Source: Bacteroidales bacterium (GTDB lineage Bacteria > Bacteroidota > Bacteroidia > Bacteroidales > P3). Taken from it: a DNA stretch of 6,727 bases. Position 1 is the stretch's first letter, and each line of letters starts with the position of its first letter. The notes below the pieces were generated by a model. That model had not been told where the DNA came from. It did no database searches and saw nothing but the letters and a program-made list of their open reading frames with translations. Where the stretch lies: NCBI GenBank assembly GCA_017988355.1, contig JAGNRX010000063.1:1-6727 (forward strand). Reading direction: 5' to 3'. This document shows, one piece after another, positions 1-6,727 of this stretch. The position numbers and the translations under genes are program-made.

Positions 1-22
1 TTCAGTAAATTATTACGGCGTT

Positions 23-1264
23 TTAATTTACGGTCTCTTTGTTTTGTTTCTCTATTGCTTGATTCTCTCTAATTTTCTTCATTCTCTGTCTTCTAAGAAC
101 TCTTTTTGTCCAAATTGGAAGAACGATTAGACCTAAAATAATATAAGGATAGTATGTATAGAGCCTCCAAAGAACAGAAAGAGTTGAACCTAACCCAAGT
201 GGAATGAAATCATTGAAGAAAATTGGGAAAGCAAACTCAGCAATACCGCTACTTCCAGGTGTTGGACTTATGCAAAGAATAATCCACATCACAAGTTGAC
301 GTGCAAAGATAAGCAATTGGTCTCCATAGGAAGAGAATGCTAAGATAATAAAGTTTACTACCAAAAATCTTGAAATCCAAGAAGAGATTGTTATTAGGTA
401 TGCCTTAATCCAAAACCAAAAGCTCTTACCCTTAAATTCGATGGAAGAAGTAATTACATCGTCACCTATTTTTTGGAGGTCTGCTTTTTTCTTAGTAAAC
501 ATCTTCCTATTGGATAGGTAGTAGAGGAATTTCTTAAAAGAATTTGGATATATGAAAATTGCCAATAGAATTATTAAAGTTAGTAGGCACATAAAACCAT
601 ATCCAATAATGAAAACTGTTATTACTCCAAAGTTAAAGCTAAATATATTGAAATCAAAATCGTGTATAAAAGCAGCATTAACACCAACCATAATTATAAC
701 TATTGGTGCAATAATAATGTAGAAAAGCTCATCTAAGAGTGCAGTTATTAAAACAATGGCAGTTGAACGAGCAACCCCAATTCCTTCTAAAGAGACAATG
801 AAAAAGGCGACGGCAGACCCTCCAACAATTGAAGGAGTAATAGCAGAGCCAAACTCCCATATCATAATAATTTGAAATGATTGCTTCCAAGAAAGTTGTT
901 TGTCGGACAAATGCCTTAGCCTGAGCATATACATAAAATCTCTCATAACTGCAAAAAACATTGCAATAAGAAGAAAAATGGTTGAAGCCCAAGTCCAATT
1001 TTTAATAATTAGTTTTAGAATGTCTTTTTGGTGATCGACCGATATATTTCCTATATTATCTTTATCTGCTAAATGAAGTTCGGATATATCTTTTGCATTA
1101 TCATTGTTTGCATCTATCCAATAATAGTCGCCATGCCCTACCTCTACTTCCGAAATAATTGGTTCAGAAAAATCCTTAGCAATTAGAAAAACTGCAACCG
1201 CCAACCCTATAATGATAGGGACAATTACTCTATTGAAAGAGAAGAGTTTTAAGGGATGAGCCAT
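23..1264 (-). CDS. Flippase-like membrane protein, lysylphosphatidylglycerol synthase TM family (UPF0104-like)
   Basis: This 413-residue polytopic inner-membrane protein has hydrophobic segments near residues 13-30, 91-113, 130-157, 166-196, 212-238, 283-310, 317-345 and 366-385. Two family signatures are visible: TPSIVGGS (143-150) and PTPGSSGIAE (334-343), matching the proline/glycine-rich motifs of the LPG_synthase_TM family (PF03706). That family includes the flippase half of MprF. There is no C-terminal DUF2156 aminoacyl-transfer domain, because the protein ends in a short basic tail (RRQRMKKIRE). Aminoacylation of lipid is therefore not supported, and lipid or polyprenyl-linked substrate transport is the broader inference. 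The loop between the first two membrane segments (about 31-90) is acidic and holds an EF-hand-like stretch at 51-62. The gene starts at ATG ten bases after the mscS-like stop, with no Shine-Dalgarno sequence, and is the last gene in the visible run. The family call is solid; the substrate is unknown. Confidence 0.85.
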   Translation of the reverse strand: MAHPLKLFSFNRVIVPIIIGLAVAVFLIAKDFSEPIISEVEVGHGDYYWIDANNDNAKDISELHLADKDNIGNISVDHQKDILKLIIKNWTWASTIFLLIAMFFAVMRDFMYMLRLRHLSDKQLSWKQSFQIIMIWEFGSAITPSIVGGSAVAFFIVSLEGIGVARSTAIVLITALLDELFYIIIAPIVIIMVGVNAAFIHDFDFNIFSFNFGVITVFIIGYGFMCLLTLIILLAIFIYPNSFKKFLYYLSNRKMFTKKKADLQKIGDDVITSSIEFKGKSFWFWIKAYLITISSWISRFLVVNFIILAFSSYGDQLLIFARQLVMWIILCISPTPGSSGIAEFAFPIFFNDFIPLGLGSTLSVLWRLYTYYPYIILGLIVLPIWTKRVLRRQRMKKIRENQAIEKQNKETVN

Positions 1265-1274
1265 TTATTTCTTA

Positions 1275-2201
1275 TTACAAATTGTTAGGAACACTGATCC
1301 TATTAAGTGGTACAGTAATATTATTTTGATATAAGTATTGATAAATCTTCTCGTTAATAGATGCATTAACAGGCCAGTAATCGCTATTTGCTGTCCAGAA
1401 CCTTGCATCCAAAGTGACGGAAGAATCAGTAATATTTGTTAGAACATTAGGTTGAGGATCTCTTAAAATTCTCTCGTCTTGTTTTAAAATATCTATAATA
1501 TCCTGTGCTATTTTTGTTGTTTCTGTTCCGTGAGCTAATTTAATATTAATATCCAATCTCCTTGTTTCCATAAGAGAATAGTTTGTTATTGTTCCTGTTG
1601 AAAGGGGACCATTAGGAATTGATATGGTTTTATTGTCTGGAGTTATTAGGACTGTTGTGAAAATTTGAATTGACTTTACGGTTCCTTCAATACCTTGAGC
1701 CGAAATATAATCACCAACCTTAAAGGTTTTAAGAACTAAAAGCACAACTCCTCCTGCAACATTTGAAAGAGTTCCCGAAAAAGCCATACCAATTGCAAGT
1801 CCCATTGCTCCTAAAAGTGCGATAAAGGATGTCATTTCTATTCCAACAATACTAATAACAGTTATAACAATAAGTATTTTTAGAACAATTGAAGTAACTT
1901 GGGTTATAAAAGGAACTAAAGATGCTTCAACATTCCTTCTAACCATTATCTTGTAAATTCTTCTTGAAAGGAAATTAGTTAGTTTAAACCCTAACCAAAG
2001 AAGAAGAATTGCTACAATAATTTTAGGCCCAAAATCTAAAAGAAGATTAAGTCCTTTTTGTTGGAGCTGACTAATCATATTTAAACTTTCTTGTACCGTT
2101 TGGGCTGTTGATTCAACTGCGGTTGTTGTAACATTTTCAACATTTGTTGCAACTTTTCCCAATTTATCACCCGTTTGAGCAATTGTATCTGTTTGTAACA
2201 T
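1275..2201 (-). CDS. mscS: MscS-type small-conductance mechanosensitive channel
   Basis: This 308-residue inner-membrane channel would open under membrane tension to release solutes on osmotic downshock. It has TM1 near 57-76, TM2 near 97-120 and the pore helix TM3 near 123-158. TM3 shows the Gly/Ala packing pattern LLGAMGLAIGMAF followed by SGTLSNVAGG, close to E. coli MscS (LGAAGLAVGLALQGSLSN). The beta domain follows: KVGDYI (161-166), GTVKSIQIFTT (173-183) and the signature IPNGPL (195-200). A mixed alpha/beta cytoplasmic domain ends in ITVPLNRISV, matching the vestibule end of the family. The usual E. coli protein is 286 residues. The extra length here is an N-terminal Thr/Val/Gln-rich stretch of about 45 residues before TM1. 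Met42 is a possible alternative start that would give 267 residues. The chosen ATG lies 21 bases after the hflX stop and has no Shine-Dalgarno sequence, only an A/T-rich leader. Family identity is very secure; the symbol is by family, since paralogues are common. Confidence 0.93.
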   Translation of the reverse strand: MLQTDTIAQTGDKLGKVATNVENVTTTAVESTAQTVQESLNMISQLQQKGLNLLLDFGPKIIVAILLLWLGFKLTNFLSRRIYKIMVRRNVEASLVPFITQVTSIVLKILIVITVISIVGIEMTSFIALLGAMGLAIGMAFSGTLSNVAGGVVLLVLKTFKVGDYISAQGIEGTVKSIQIFTTVLITPDNKTISIPNGPLSTGTITNYSLMETRRLDINIKLAHGTETTKIAQDIIDILKQDERILRDPQPNVLTNITDSSVTLDARFWTANSDYWPVNASINEKIYQYLYQNNITVPLNRISVPNNL

Positions 2202-2222
2202 TTTATATAATTGAATTATTAG

Positions 2223-3416
2223 TTAGTAAAGAAAACTATTATAAGGATAACGAATTGCATGTAGCCTTTTTATATTATCATACATTTCACTTTTAAACTC
2301 TTCAATATTAATTTTTTGTTTAGCAGAAATGAAGAAAGAAGGAATATCGCCTTGACCCATCCATGAAGCTTTTAAATCATCTAAGCTCCAATTTTCTCTT
2401 AAAACAGGAGTTAAATCATCTTCGTCTTTCTTAATATAGGTGTAGGCATCGATTTTATTAAATACCATAATGGTTGGTTTATCGTGAACCTTGATCTCTG
2501 TTAGGGTTTGATTGACAACATCTATTTGTTCTTCAAAGCCAGGATGAGAGACATCAACAACATGAATTAAAACATCAGCCTCCCTAACCTCATCTAAGGT
2601 TGATTTAAAACTTTCTATCAAACCATGAGGGAGCTTCCTAATAAAACCTACGGTATCGGTCAAGAGAAATGGTAGGTTTTCGATTACTACCTTCCTAACT
2701 GTTGTGTCAAGTGTTGCAAAAAGTTTATTTTCAGCAAAGACTTCACTTTTTGCAAGTAGGTTCATAAGGGTTGACTTCCCAACATTGGTGTAGCCAACTA
2801 AGGCAACCCTAATAAGGCTTTCTCTATTCTTTCTCTGAACAATCTTTTGCTTATCAATATCTTTTAGCTTTTCCTTTAAGTTAGAAATCTTATCTAATAC
2901 TATTCTCCTATCGGTTTCTATCTGTGTTTCCCCTGGACCTCTCATATTCATAGAGCCTCCACCTCTTTGGCGGTCTAAGTGAGTCCACATTCTTGTCAAG
3001 CGAGGAAGAAGATATTGGTATTGAGCTAATTCAACTTGTGTTCTTGCATGGGATGTTCTTGCCCTTTGAGCAAATATATTTAGTATTAGTCCTGTTCTGT
3101 CCATAACTTTTCGGTCTAATTCCTTTTCAATATTTCTCATTTGTGAGGGAGATAACTCGTCATCAAAGACAACATATTCTATATCCTCAGCATTAAGGTA
3201 TTCTTTAATTTCGTCTAATTTCCCACTTCCAACAAATGTTCTTGGATCCCTAAATTGTAGTCTTTGAATAAAGCTCTTAACAGCTAATCCCCCTGAGGTT
3301 TCAATCAGAAAAGCAAGCTCATCTAAGTATTCTTTAGTCTTTTCGTAGGAACAGTCAGGCGTTGAAACACCGACCATGACACATTTGTCATTATTTATGC
3401 TTGTTGTATCTATCAT
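2223..3416 (-). CDS. hflX: GTPase HflX, ribosome-associated
   Basis: This 397-residue cytoplasmic GTPase belongs to the HflX branch of the OBG-like GTPases. Members bind the 50S subunit and split or rescue stalled ribosomes under stress such as heat. The N-terminal HflX domain occupies about residues 12-200. It includes FVGSGK (61-66), VVFDDELSPSQ (82-92) and the glycine-rich hallmark ending GPGETQIETDRR (160-171), followed by a basic coiled-coil linker (about 172-200). The G domain has G1 GYTNVGKST (208-216), a G2 region around FATLDTT (233-239), G3 DTVGF (254-258), G4 NKID (320-323) and G5 SAK (364-366), so all nucleotide-binding motifs are intact. The roughly 40-residue stretch between G4 and G5 and the RYPYNSFLY end fit Bacteroidota HflX as I remember it. 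The start ATG lies three bases after the ribE stop, so translation is probably coupled. Met14 is a less likely internal start. Confidence 0.97.
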   Translation of the reverse strand: MIDTTSINNDKCVMVGVSTPDCSYEKTKEYLDELAFLIETSGGLAVKSFIQRLQFRDPRTFVGSGKLDEIKEYLNAEDIEYVVFDDELSPSQMRNIEKELDRKVMDRTGLILNIFAQRARTSHARTQVELAQYQYLLPRLTRMWTHLDRQRGGGSMNMRGPGETQIETDRRIVLDKISNLKEKLKDIDKQKIVQRKNRESLIRVALVGYTNVGKSTLMNLLAKSEVFAENKLFATLDTTVRKVVIENLPFLLTDTVGFIRKLPHGLIESFKSTLDEVREADVLIHVVDVSHPGFEEQIDVVNQTLTEIKVHDKPTIMVFNKIDAYTYIKKDEDDLTPVLRENWSLDDLKASWMGQGDIPSFFISAKQKINIEEFKSEMYDNIKRLHAIRYPYNSFLY

Positions 3417-3419
3417 TAT

Positions 3420-4028
3420 TTATTTTTGTGCTTCCATATATTGTTCTAATAGTTGTTGAACGTACTTCCCAAAAACGTCAAATTCTATATTCACAATTGA
3501 TCCTTCTTTAAAATTATGGAAATTTGTCATCTCCTGAGTGAAAGGAATTATTGAAACAGAGAACATTCCTTTTTCAGAATGAACAACTGTTAAACTTACT
3601 CCATTAACGGTTATTGAACCCTTTGGAACCGTAAAGCTGTTTTTTGAATTATCGTATTCAAAGAAATACCTCCAAGAACCATTTTCATCAACAACTTTAA
3701 CGCATTTTGCAACCTGATCAACATGTCCTTGAACAATATGACCATCAAATCTACCATCCATTTTCATTGAACGTTCAACATTAACCTCCGTTCCTATTTC
3801 CCAAGTGCAAAGATTAGTATTGTCCATTGTTTCTTTCATTGCTGTTACAACATATTGGTTTTTCTTAGCATCTAACTTAACCACTGTCAAACAACATCCG
3901 TCATGAGCCATAGATTGGTCTACCTTTAACTCATTTGCAATATCAACTTCCAATGTAAAATGATAATTTGTATTCTCTTTTTCAATAGCAACAACTTTTG
4001 CCATCTTTTCTATTATTCCTGTGAACAT
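3420..4028 (-). CDS. ribE: Riboflavin synthase, alpha chain
   Basis: This 202-residue cytoplasmic enzyme converts two 6,7-dimethyl-8-ribityllumazine molecules into riboflavin plus the pyrimidinedione that re-enters the pathway, which is the last step of riboflavin synthesis. It starts with the invariant MFTGIIE. Two tandem lumazine-binding barrels are visible: the first (about 1-88) with HDGCCLTV (42-49) and MKETMDNTNL (64-73), the second (about 97-186) with VNGVSLTV (141-148). The linking segment DGRFDGHIVQGHVD contains His97 and His102, at the same positions as in the E. coli enzyme. Ser145 and Asp184 correspond to E. coli Ser146 and Asp185, proposed active-site residues. Length is normal for the family (about 200-215). 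No other riboflavin gene is nearby, and the 48-base leader is too short for an FMN riboswitch, so there is no sign of flavin-specific control here. The name is ribE in Bacillus-style naming and ribC in some E. coli literature. Confidence 0.97.
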   Translation of the reverse strand: MFTGIIEKMAKVVAIEKENTNYHFTLEVDIANELKVDQSMAHDGCCLTVVKLDAKKNQYVVTAMKETMDNTNLCTWEIGTEVNVERSMKMDGRFDGHIVQGHVDQVAKCVKVVDENGSWRYFFEYDNSKNSFTVPKGSITVNGVSLTVVHSEKGMFSVSIIPFTQEMTNFHNFKEGSIVNIEFDVFGKYVQQLLEQYMEAQK

Positions 4029-4076
4029 ATCTTTTTTCTATTATTATATCCTTTAACTCTAATTTCTTACTATTTA

Positions 4077-6212
4077 TTATAGATTTTCTTTGTAGTAGAG
4101 ATAAATCTTTTCATATAAATGTATTCTATCCTTGCCCCTTACATTGTGTTCATGGTCTGGATAAAGGAAAAAATCAACTTGTTTCCCTTTTTTTATACTC
4201 TTGCGAAGAAACTCAATTGAGTGCTGAGGAAGTACTGTTGCATCTTGGTATCCTTCAATCAAAAGAAGTTTTCCCTCTAAATTGTCGATATAGTTTAATA
4301 CACTTGAGTTTTTATATCCCTCTGGGTTATTTTCTGGTGTTCCCATATATCTTTCTCCATACATTGCCTCATACCATTGCCAGTCAATTACTGGTCCACC
4401 TGCAGTTGCAACCTTAAATACGCCTGGATTTTTAAGTTTAAGAGAAATAGTCATAAAACCTCCATAGCTCCAACCATCAACACCTATTCTATCTCCATCA
4501 ACATAAGGCAGAGTTTTCAAATAATTAACTCCTTCCATTTGATCTGAAACCTCAACCGAGCCACAATTATGCCATATTGTAGACTCAAATTCAAAGCCTC
4601 TATTTGCAGAACCTCTATTGTCTAATGTCCAAACAATATAGCCTTGTTGAGCTAAGAACAAAAAGAAATTATTAGCTCCTCCTAAATAGTTATCAGTTAC
4701 AAGCTGTGCATGAGGGCCTCCATAAACATAAACTATTACAGGATATTTCTTCTTTGCATCAAAATCCTTAGGCTTAATCATTCTATAATACAAATCAACA
4801 CCATCCTTAGATTTAAGGGTTGACATTTCTATTGTTGGAGCATCAATATCTTTTAGAGGATTGTCGCTATTGTTTATAACTCTAATAGTTTTACCTTTCT
4901 TATCAAGTAATTGAGTTTTTCCAGCCACTTCATTATAGTTAGAATATGTATCAATAAACAAAGTTCCTTTTGAGTTGAACGCAACATTATGTGTTCCATG
5001 ATCTGGAGAATACCTTGTTATCTTACCAGTTTTTATATTAATGCCATAGAAGTTATTCTCAATTGGTGAATCTTTTGTTGCATAAACAAAAACCTCATCT
5101 GCTTTTTGATTAAAGCCTTCAATCGACTTAATCATCCAATTGCCAGAGGTTAGTTGTTTGATTAATTTCCCACTTGTTTCGTATAGGTATATATGATTAT
5201 ATCCATCTCTTTGACTTAACCATAGGAATTGATTTGGTGATGAAGGAATAAATAGCATTGGAACTTGTGGTTCAACATATTTATTTGATTTCTCTTCAAA
5301 CAAAATGCCTGTCTTATCTCCTGTTGTTGAATTATAGCTTTCAACATCAATATGGTTTTGGAGTCTGTTTAGCTTTACAATATATATGGTTTTTGAATCT
5401 GGAGAAAAAGAAATATTAGTTAAATACATTTCCCTTTCTTCTAAACTCTCGTCTTTTCTTGTTTTAAGATAAATAACTGTTTGGGAAGATACATCATAAA
5501 CACCAACCAAAACCTCATGAGACTTCATCCCTGCCATAGGATATTTCACGGGGGTATATTCAGCAATTCTCGATTCAGTGTTGACAAGAGGATAGGAAGC
5601 AACCATTGATTGATCCATCTTGTAAAATGCAAGTTTTTCTCCATCACTACTCCAAAACATGCCTTTATCAATCCCAAATTCATTTCTATGAACTGCCTCT
5701 CCATAAACAATATCTTTAGTCCCATCTTTTGTAATTTGTCTATTCTCAAAGTTTACATGAACGAAAAGATTATCATCTTTCTTAAATGCAATTCTTGGCT
5801 TTTGATAGAATATTTCTTCCTGAGAGGCTTCCTTATCAAGATTTGCAGCGACGCTTGTAAGTTTAGTTTTGAAGTTATAAATACATAAATCATTATTAGT
5901 AGATGTGTAATAGAACTCATTTTCATTAATATATTTTATTCCAAAGAAAGATTTAGGAGTATTCTCTTTTATATCTTCAATTTTAAGTATTTCTTTAGGC
6001 TCTTCCTTTGCAGTGCCAAGCCATAATGACTTACCATCCTTAGTGAAGGTAAAATTATCAGTATTATCAATAAACTTAGCATCATATATATTAGTTGGGT
6101 AGTAGTTTCTACTTTGGACATCCTCCAATTTCAACATTCTATTTTGACCTACAACTAAGTTGGTTATAACAAGTAATAATAGGGTTATAAGTATATTAAT
6201 TCTTAATTTCAT
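4077..6212 (-). CDS. Secreted S9B-family serine peptidase, dipeptidyl-peptidase IV-like
   Basis: The 711-residue precursor begins with a Sec signal peptide (MKLR, then a hydrophobic core to about residue 21, likely cleavage after Gly22). There is no lipobox cysteine, so a soluble periplasmic or exported enzyme is expected. A beta-propeller (DPPIV_N, about 100-455) precedes an alpha/beta-hydrolase domain (about 456-711). The catalytic triad is visible: Ser582 in GWSYGG, Asp657 in GYQDATV and His689 in DHEHNV. Tyr497 in VYVYGGPHAQ matches the oxyanion tyrosine of DPP4 (Tyr547 in human). In known relatives the propeller restricts entry to short peptides, and the enzyme removes N-terminal dipeptides, often X-Pro. 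Here the propeller substrate motif reads HRNEF (175-179) instead of the usual Y-E-E-E, and the residue matching human Asn710 is Thr, so X-Pro specificity is not assured. Length fits the family (about 700-760). An AAGGA ribosome-binding site precedes the ATG. The hydrolase family is very secure; the cleavage preference is not. Confidence 0.95.
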   Translation of the reverse strand: MKLRINILITLLLLVITNLVVGQNRMLKLEDVQSRNYYPTNIYDAKFIDNTDNFTFTKDGKSLWLGTAKEEPKEILKIEDIKENTPKSFFGIKYINENEFYYTSTNNDLCIYNFKTKLTSVAANLDKEASQEEIFYQKPRIAFKKDDNLFVHVNFENRQITKDGTKDIVYGEAVHRNEFGIDKGMFWSSDGEKLAFYKMDQSMVASYPLVNTESRIAEYTPVKYPMAGMKSHEVLVGVYDVSSQTVIYLKTRKDESLEEREMYLTNISFSPDSKTIYIVKLNRLQNHIDVESYNSTTGDKTGILFEEKSNKYVEPQVPMLFIPSSPNQFLWLSQRDGYNHIYLYETSGKLIKQLTSGNWMIKSIEGFNQKADEVFVYATKDSPIENNFYGINIKTGKITRYSPDHGTHNVAFNSKGTLFIDTYSNYNEVAGKTQLLDKKGKTIRVINNSDNPLKDIDAPTIEMSTLKSKDGVDLYYRMIKPKDFDAKKKYPVIVYVYGGPHAQLVTDNYLGGANNFFLFLAQQGYIVWTLDNRGSANRGFEFESTIWHNCGSVEVSDQMEGVNYLKTLPYVDGDRIGVDGWSYGGFMTISLKLKNPGVFKVATAGGPVIDWQWYEAMYGERYMGTPENNPEGYKNSSVLNYIDNLEGKLLLIEGYQDATVLPQHSIEFLRKSIKKGKQVDFFLYPDHEHNVRGKDRIHLYEKIYLYYKENL

Positions 6213-6218
6213 AGCTTT

Positions 6219-6223
6219 TCCTT
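6219..6223 (-). promoter_or_regulatory. Shine-Dalgarno-like site of the S9 peptidase gene
   Basis: On the minus strand AAGGA sits six bases before the ATG of the S9 peptidase, which is good Shine-Dalgarno spacing. It supports the chosen start, which also gives a clean signal peptide. The other complete genes in this window have only A/T-rich leaders, as is common in Bacteroidota, so this site stands out modestly. A chance match in A-rich DNA cannot be excluded. Confidence 0.45.
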
Positions 6224-6246
6224 AATAATTGTATTTTGAATATTTA

Positions 6247-6727
6247 TTATTTCGTTTTCTTATATTTATTCCAATTTCTAAATCTTAGGCTCCAAACTCC
6301 AAAGAAAGCTTCTTTAAATATTTTCATACTCATTTTGGATTGTCCAAGAACTCTATCAGCAAAGATGATTGGCACCTCATTTAATTTAAAACCAAGCTTA
6401 TATGCTGTATATTTCATCTCTATTTGAAAAGCATATCCAACAAATTTAACTTTCTCTAAATTCATAGCCTCAAGAAGTTGTCTTCTATAACAAACAAAGC
6501 CTGCAGTTGCATCACCTATCTTCATTCCTGTAATTAATCTAACATATGATGAAGCGTAATAGGACATAATAACTCTTCCTATTGGCCAGTTCACAACAGA
6601 TATCTTTCCATCAACATACCTTGAACCAATTGAAAGATCGGCACCATTAGCACAAGAATTATATAGATTAATTAAATCATCTGGATTATGAGAAAAGTCG
6701 GCATCCATTTCAAATATATAATCGTAT
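6247..6727 (-). CDS. Polyprenyl-phosphate mannosyltransferase-like GT2 glycosyltransferase (DPM1 type), partial
   Basis: The reading frame is open to the right edge, so the start lies outside the window; the visible part is 160 codons plus one base including the stop. The residues before Met at 6706-6708 read YDYIFE, so this Met is internal: it belongs to the metal/nucleotide-sugar motif MDADFSHNP, the DxD region of DPM1-type enzymes. Further family landmarks are GSRYVDG, GDATAGFVCYRR, GYAFQIEM and EVPIIFADRVLGQSKMS, in the usual order and spacing. Relatives transfer a sugar, usually mannose from GDP-mannose, to a polyprenyl phosphate at the cytoplasmic face, giving a lipid-linked donor for glycan or protein glycosylation. 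The protein ends about 20 residues after the SKMS motif in a lysine-rich tail (NKYKKTK) with no C-terminal membrane domain, so it is the short single-domain form. About 80-90 N-terminal residues are probably missing, judging from the usual length of about 240-250. The sugar cannot be told from the sequence. Confidence 0.9.
   Translation of the reverse strand, partial: YDYIFEMDADFSHNPDDLINLYNSCANGADLSIGSRYVDGKISVVNWPIGRVIMSYYASSYVRLITGMKIGDATAGFVCYRRQLLEAMNLEKVKFVGYAFQIEMKYTAYKLGFKLNEVPIIFADRVLGQSKMSMKIFKEAFFGVWSLRFRNWNKYKKTK

Noticed and set aside
729..998. Minus-strand 89-residue open frame
   Set aside because: It lies wholly inside the flippase-like gene in another frame; its Cys/Phe-rich translation has no domain pattern and is a shadow.
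23..1264. Full MprF (lysylphosphatidylglycerol synthase) conferring cationic peptide resistance
   Set aside because: Only the transmembrane flippase-like region is present; the C-terminal catalytic domain that makes lysyl-lipid is absent.
4029..4076. FMN riboswitch, promoter or terminator in the longest gap, upstream of ribE
   Set aside because: At 48 bases it is far too short for an FMN riboswitch. It has no stem followed by a T-run and no TTTG or TAnnTTTG promoter box; an AAAGGA on the minus strand is about 20 bases from the ATG, too far for a ribosome-binding site.
4217..4417. Plus-strand 66-residue open frame
   Set aside because: It is antisense to the catalytic domain of the S9 peptidase, which has a strongly supported frame.
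5546..5888. Open frames on both strands (5546-5749 minus, 5610-5888 plus)
   Set aside because: Both overlap the propeller part of the S9 peptidase in other frames and show no family motif.
6236..6427. Plus-strand 63-residue open frame
   Set aside because: It is antisense to the glycosyltransferase C-terminus; its Phe/Leu-rich translation comes from antisense AT-rich codons.
6706..6708. ATG as the start of the glycosyltransferase
   Set aside because: The frame is open upstream and encodes YDYIFE directly before the MDADFSHNP motif, so the Met is internal and the gene continues past the window.
1..6727. CRISPR array, insertion sequence, tRNA or rRNA, phage or defence genes
   Set aside because: No spaced direct repeats, transposase motifs, terminal inverted repeats or RNA-like stretches were seen; nearly every base is covered by housekeeping-type genes.

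Overview
The window is AT-rich (about one third G+C by eye) and almost fully coding, with roughly 138 non-coding bases out of 6727. All six genes lie on the minus strand, so transcription runs from the right edge to the left. Several details point to Bacteroidota (Bacteroidetes), probably Bacteroidales-like. The HflX carries the long segment between its NKID and SAK motifs and the RYPYNSFLY tail that I associate with that phylum. The S9 peptidase has the HRNEFG propeller variant. The flippase-like protein has TPSIVGGS and PTPGSSG motifs, most starts lack a Shine-Dalgarno sequence, and all six genes end in TAA. The lineage call is inference from remembered family features, not from a search.

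In transcription order: (1) the C-terminal two thirds of a DPM1-type polyprenyl-phosphate sugar synthase (GT2 family), cut by the right edge; (2) a secreted 711-residue S9B (dipeptidyl-peptidase IV-like) serine peptidase; (3) riboflavin synthase alpha chain; (4) the ribosome-associated GTPase HflX; (5) an MscS-type mechanosensitive channel; (6) a multi-pass membrane protein of the lysylphosphatidylglycerol-synthase transmembrane (flippase-like) family. The gaps between them are 34, 48, 3, 21 and 10 bases. No terminator, promoter or riboswitch can be seen in these gaps, so one polycistronic run is likely.

The genes do not form one pathway. Three concern the envelope or periplasm (glycosyltransferase, secreted peptidase, flippase-like protein), one handles osmotic stress (MscS), one ribosome stress (HflX) and one makes a cofactor (RibE). 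I see no mobile element, CRISPR array, RNA gene or defence system, and no evidence of a new multi-gene system. The points most worth a second look are the altered substrate-binding residues of the S9 peptidase and an EF-hand-like acidic loop in the flippase-like protein.
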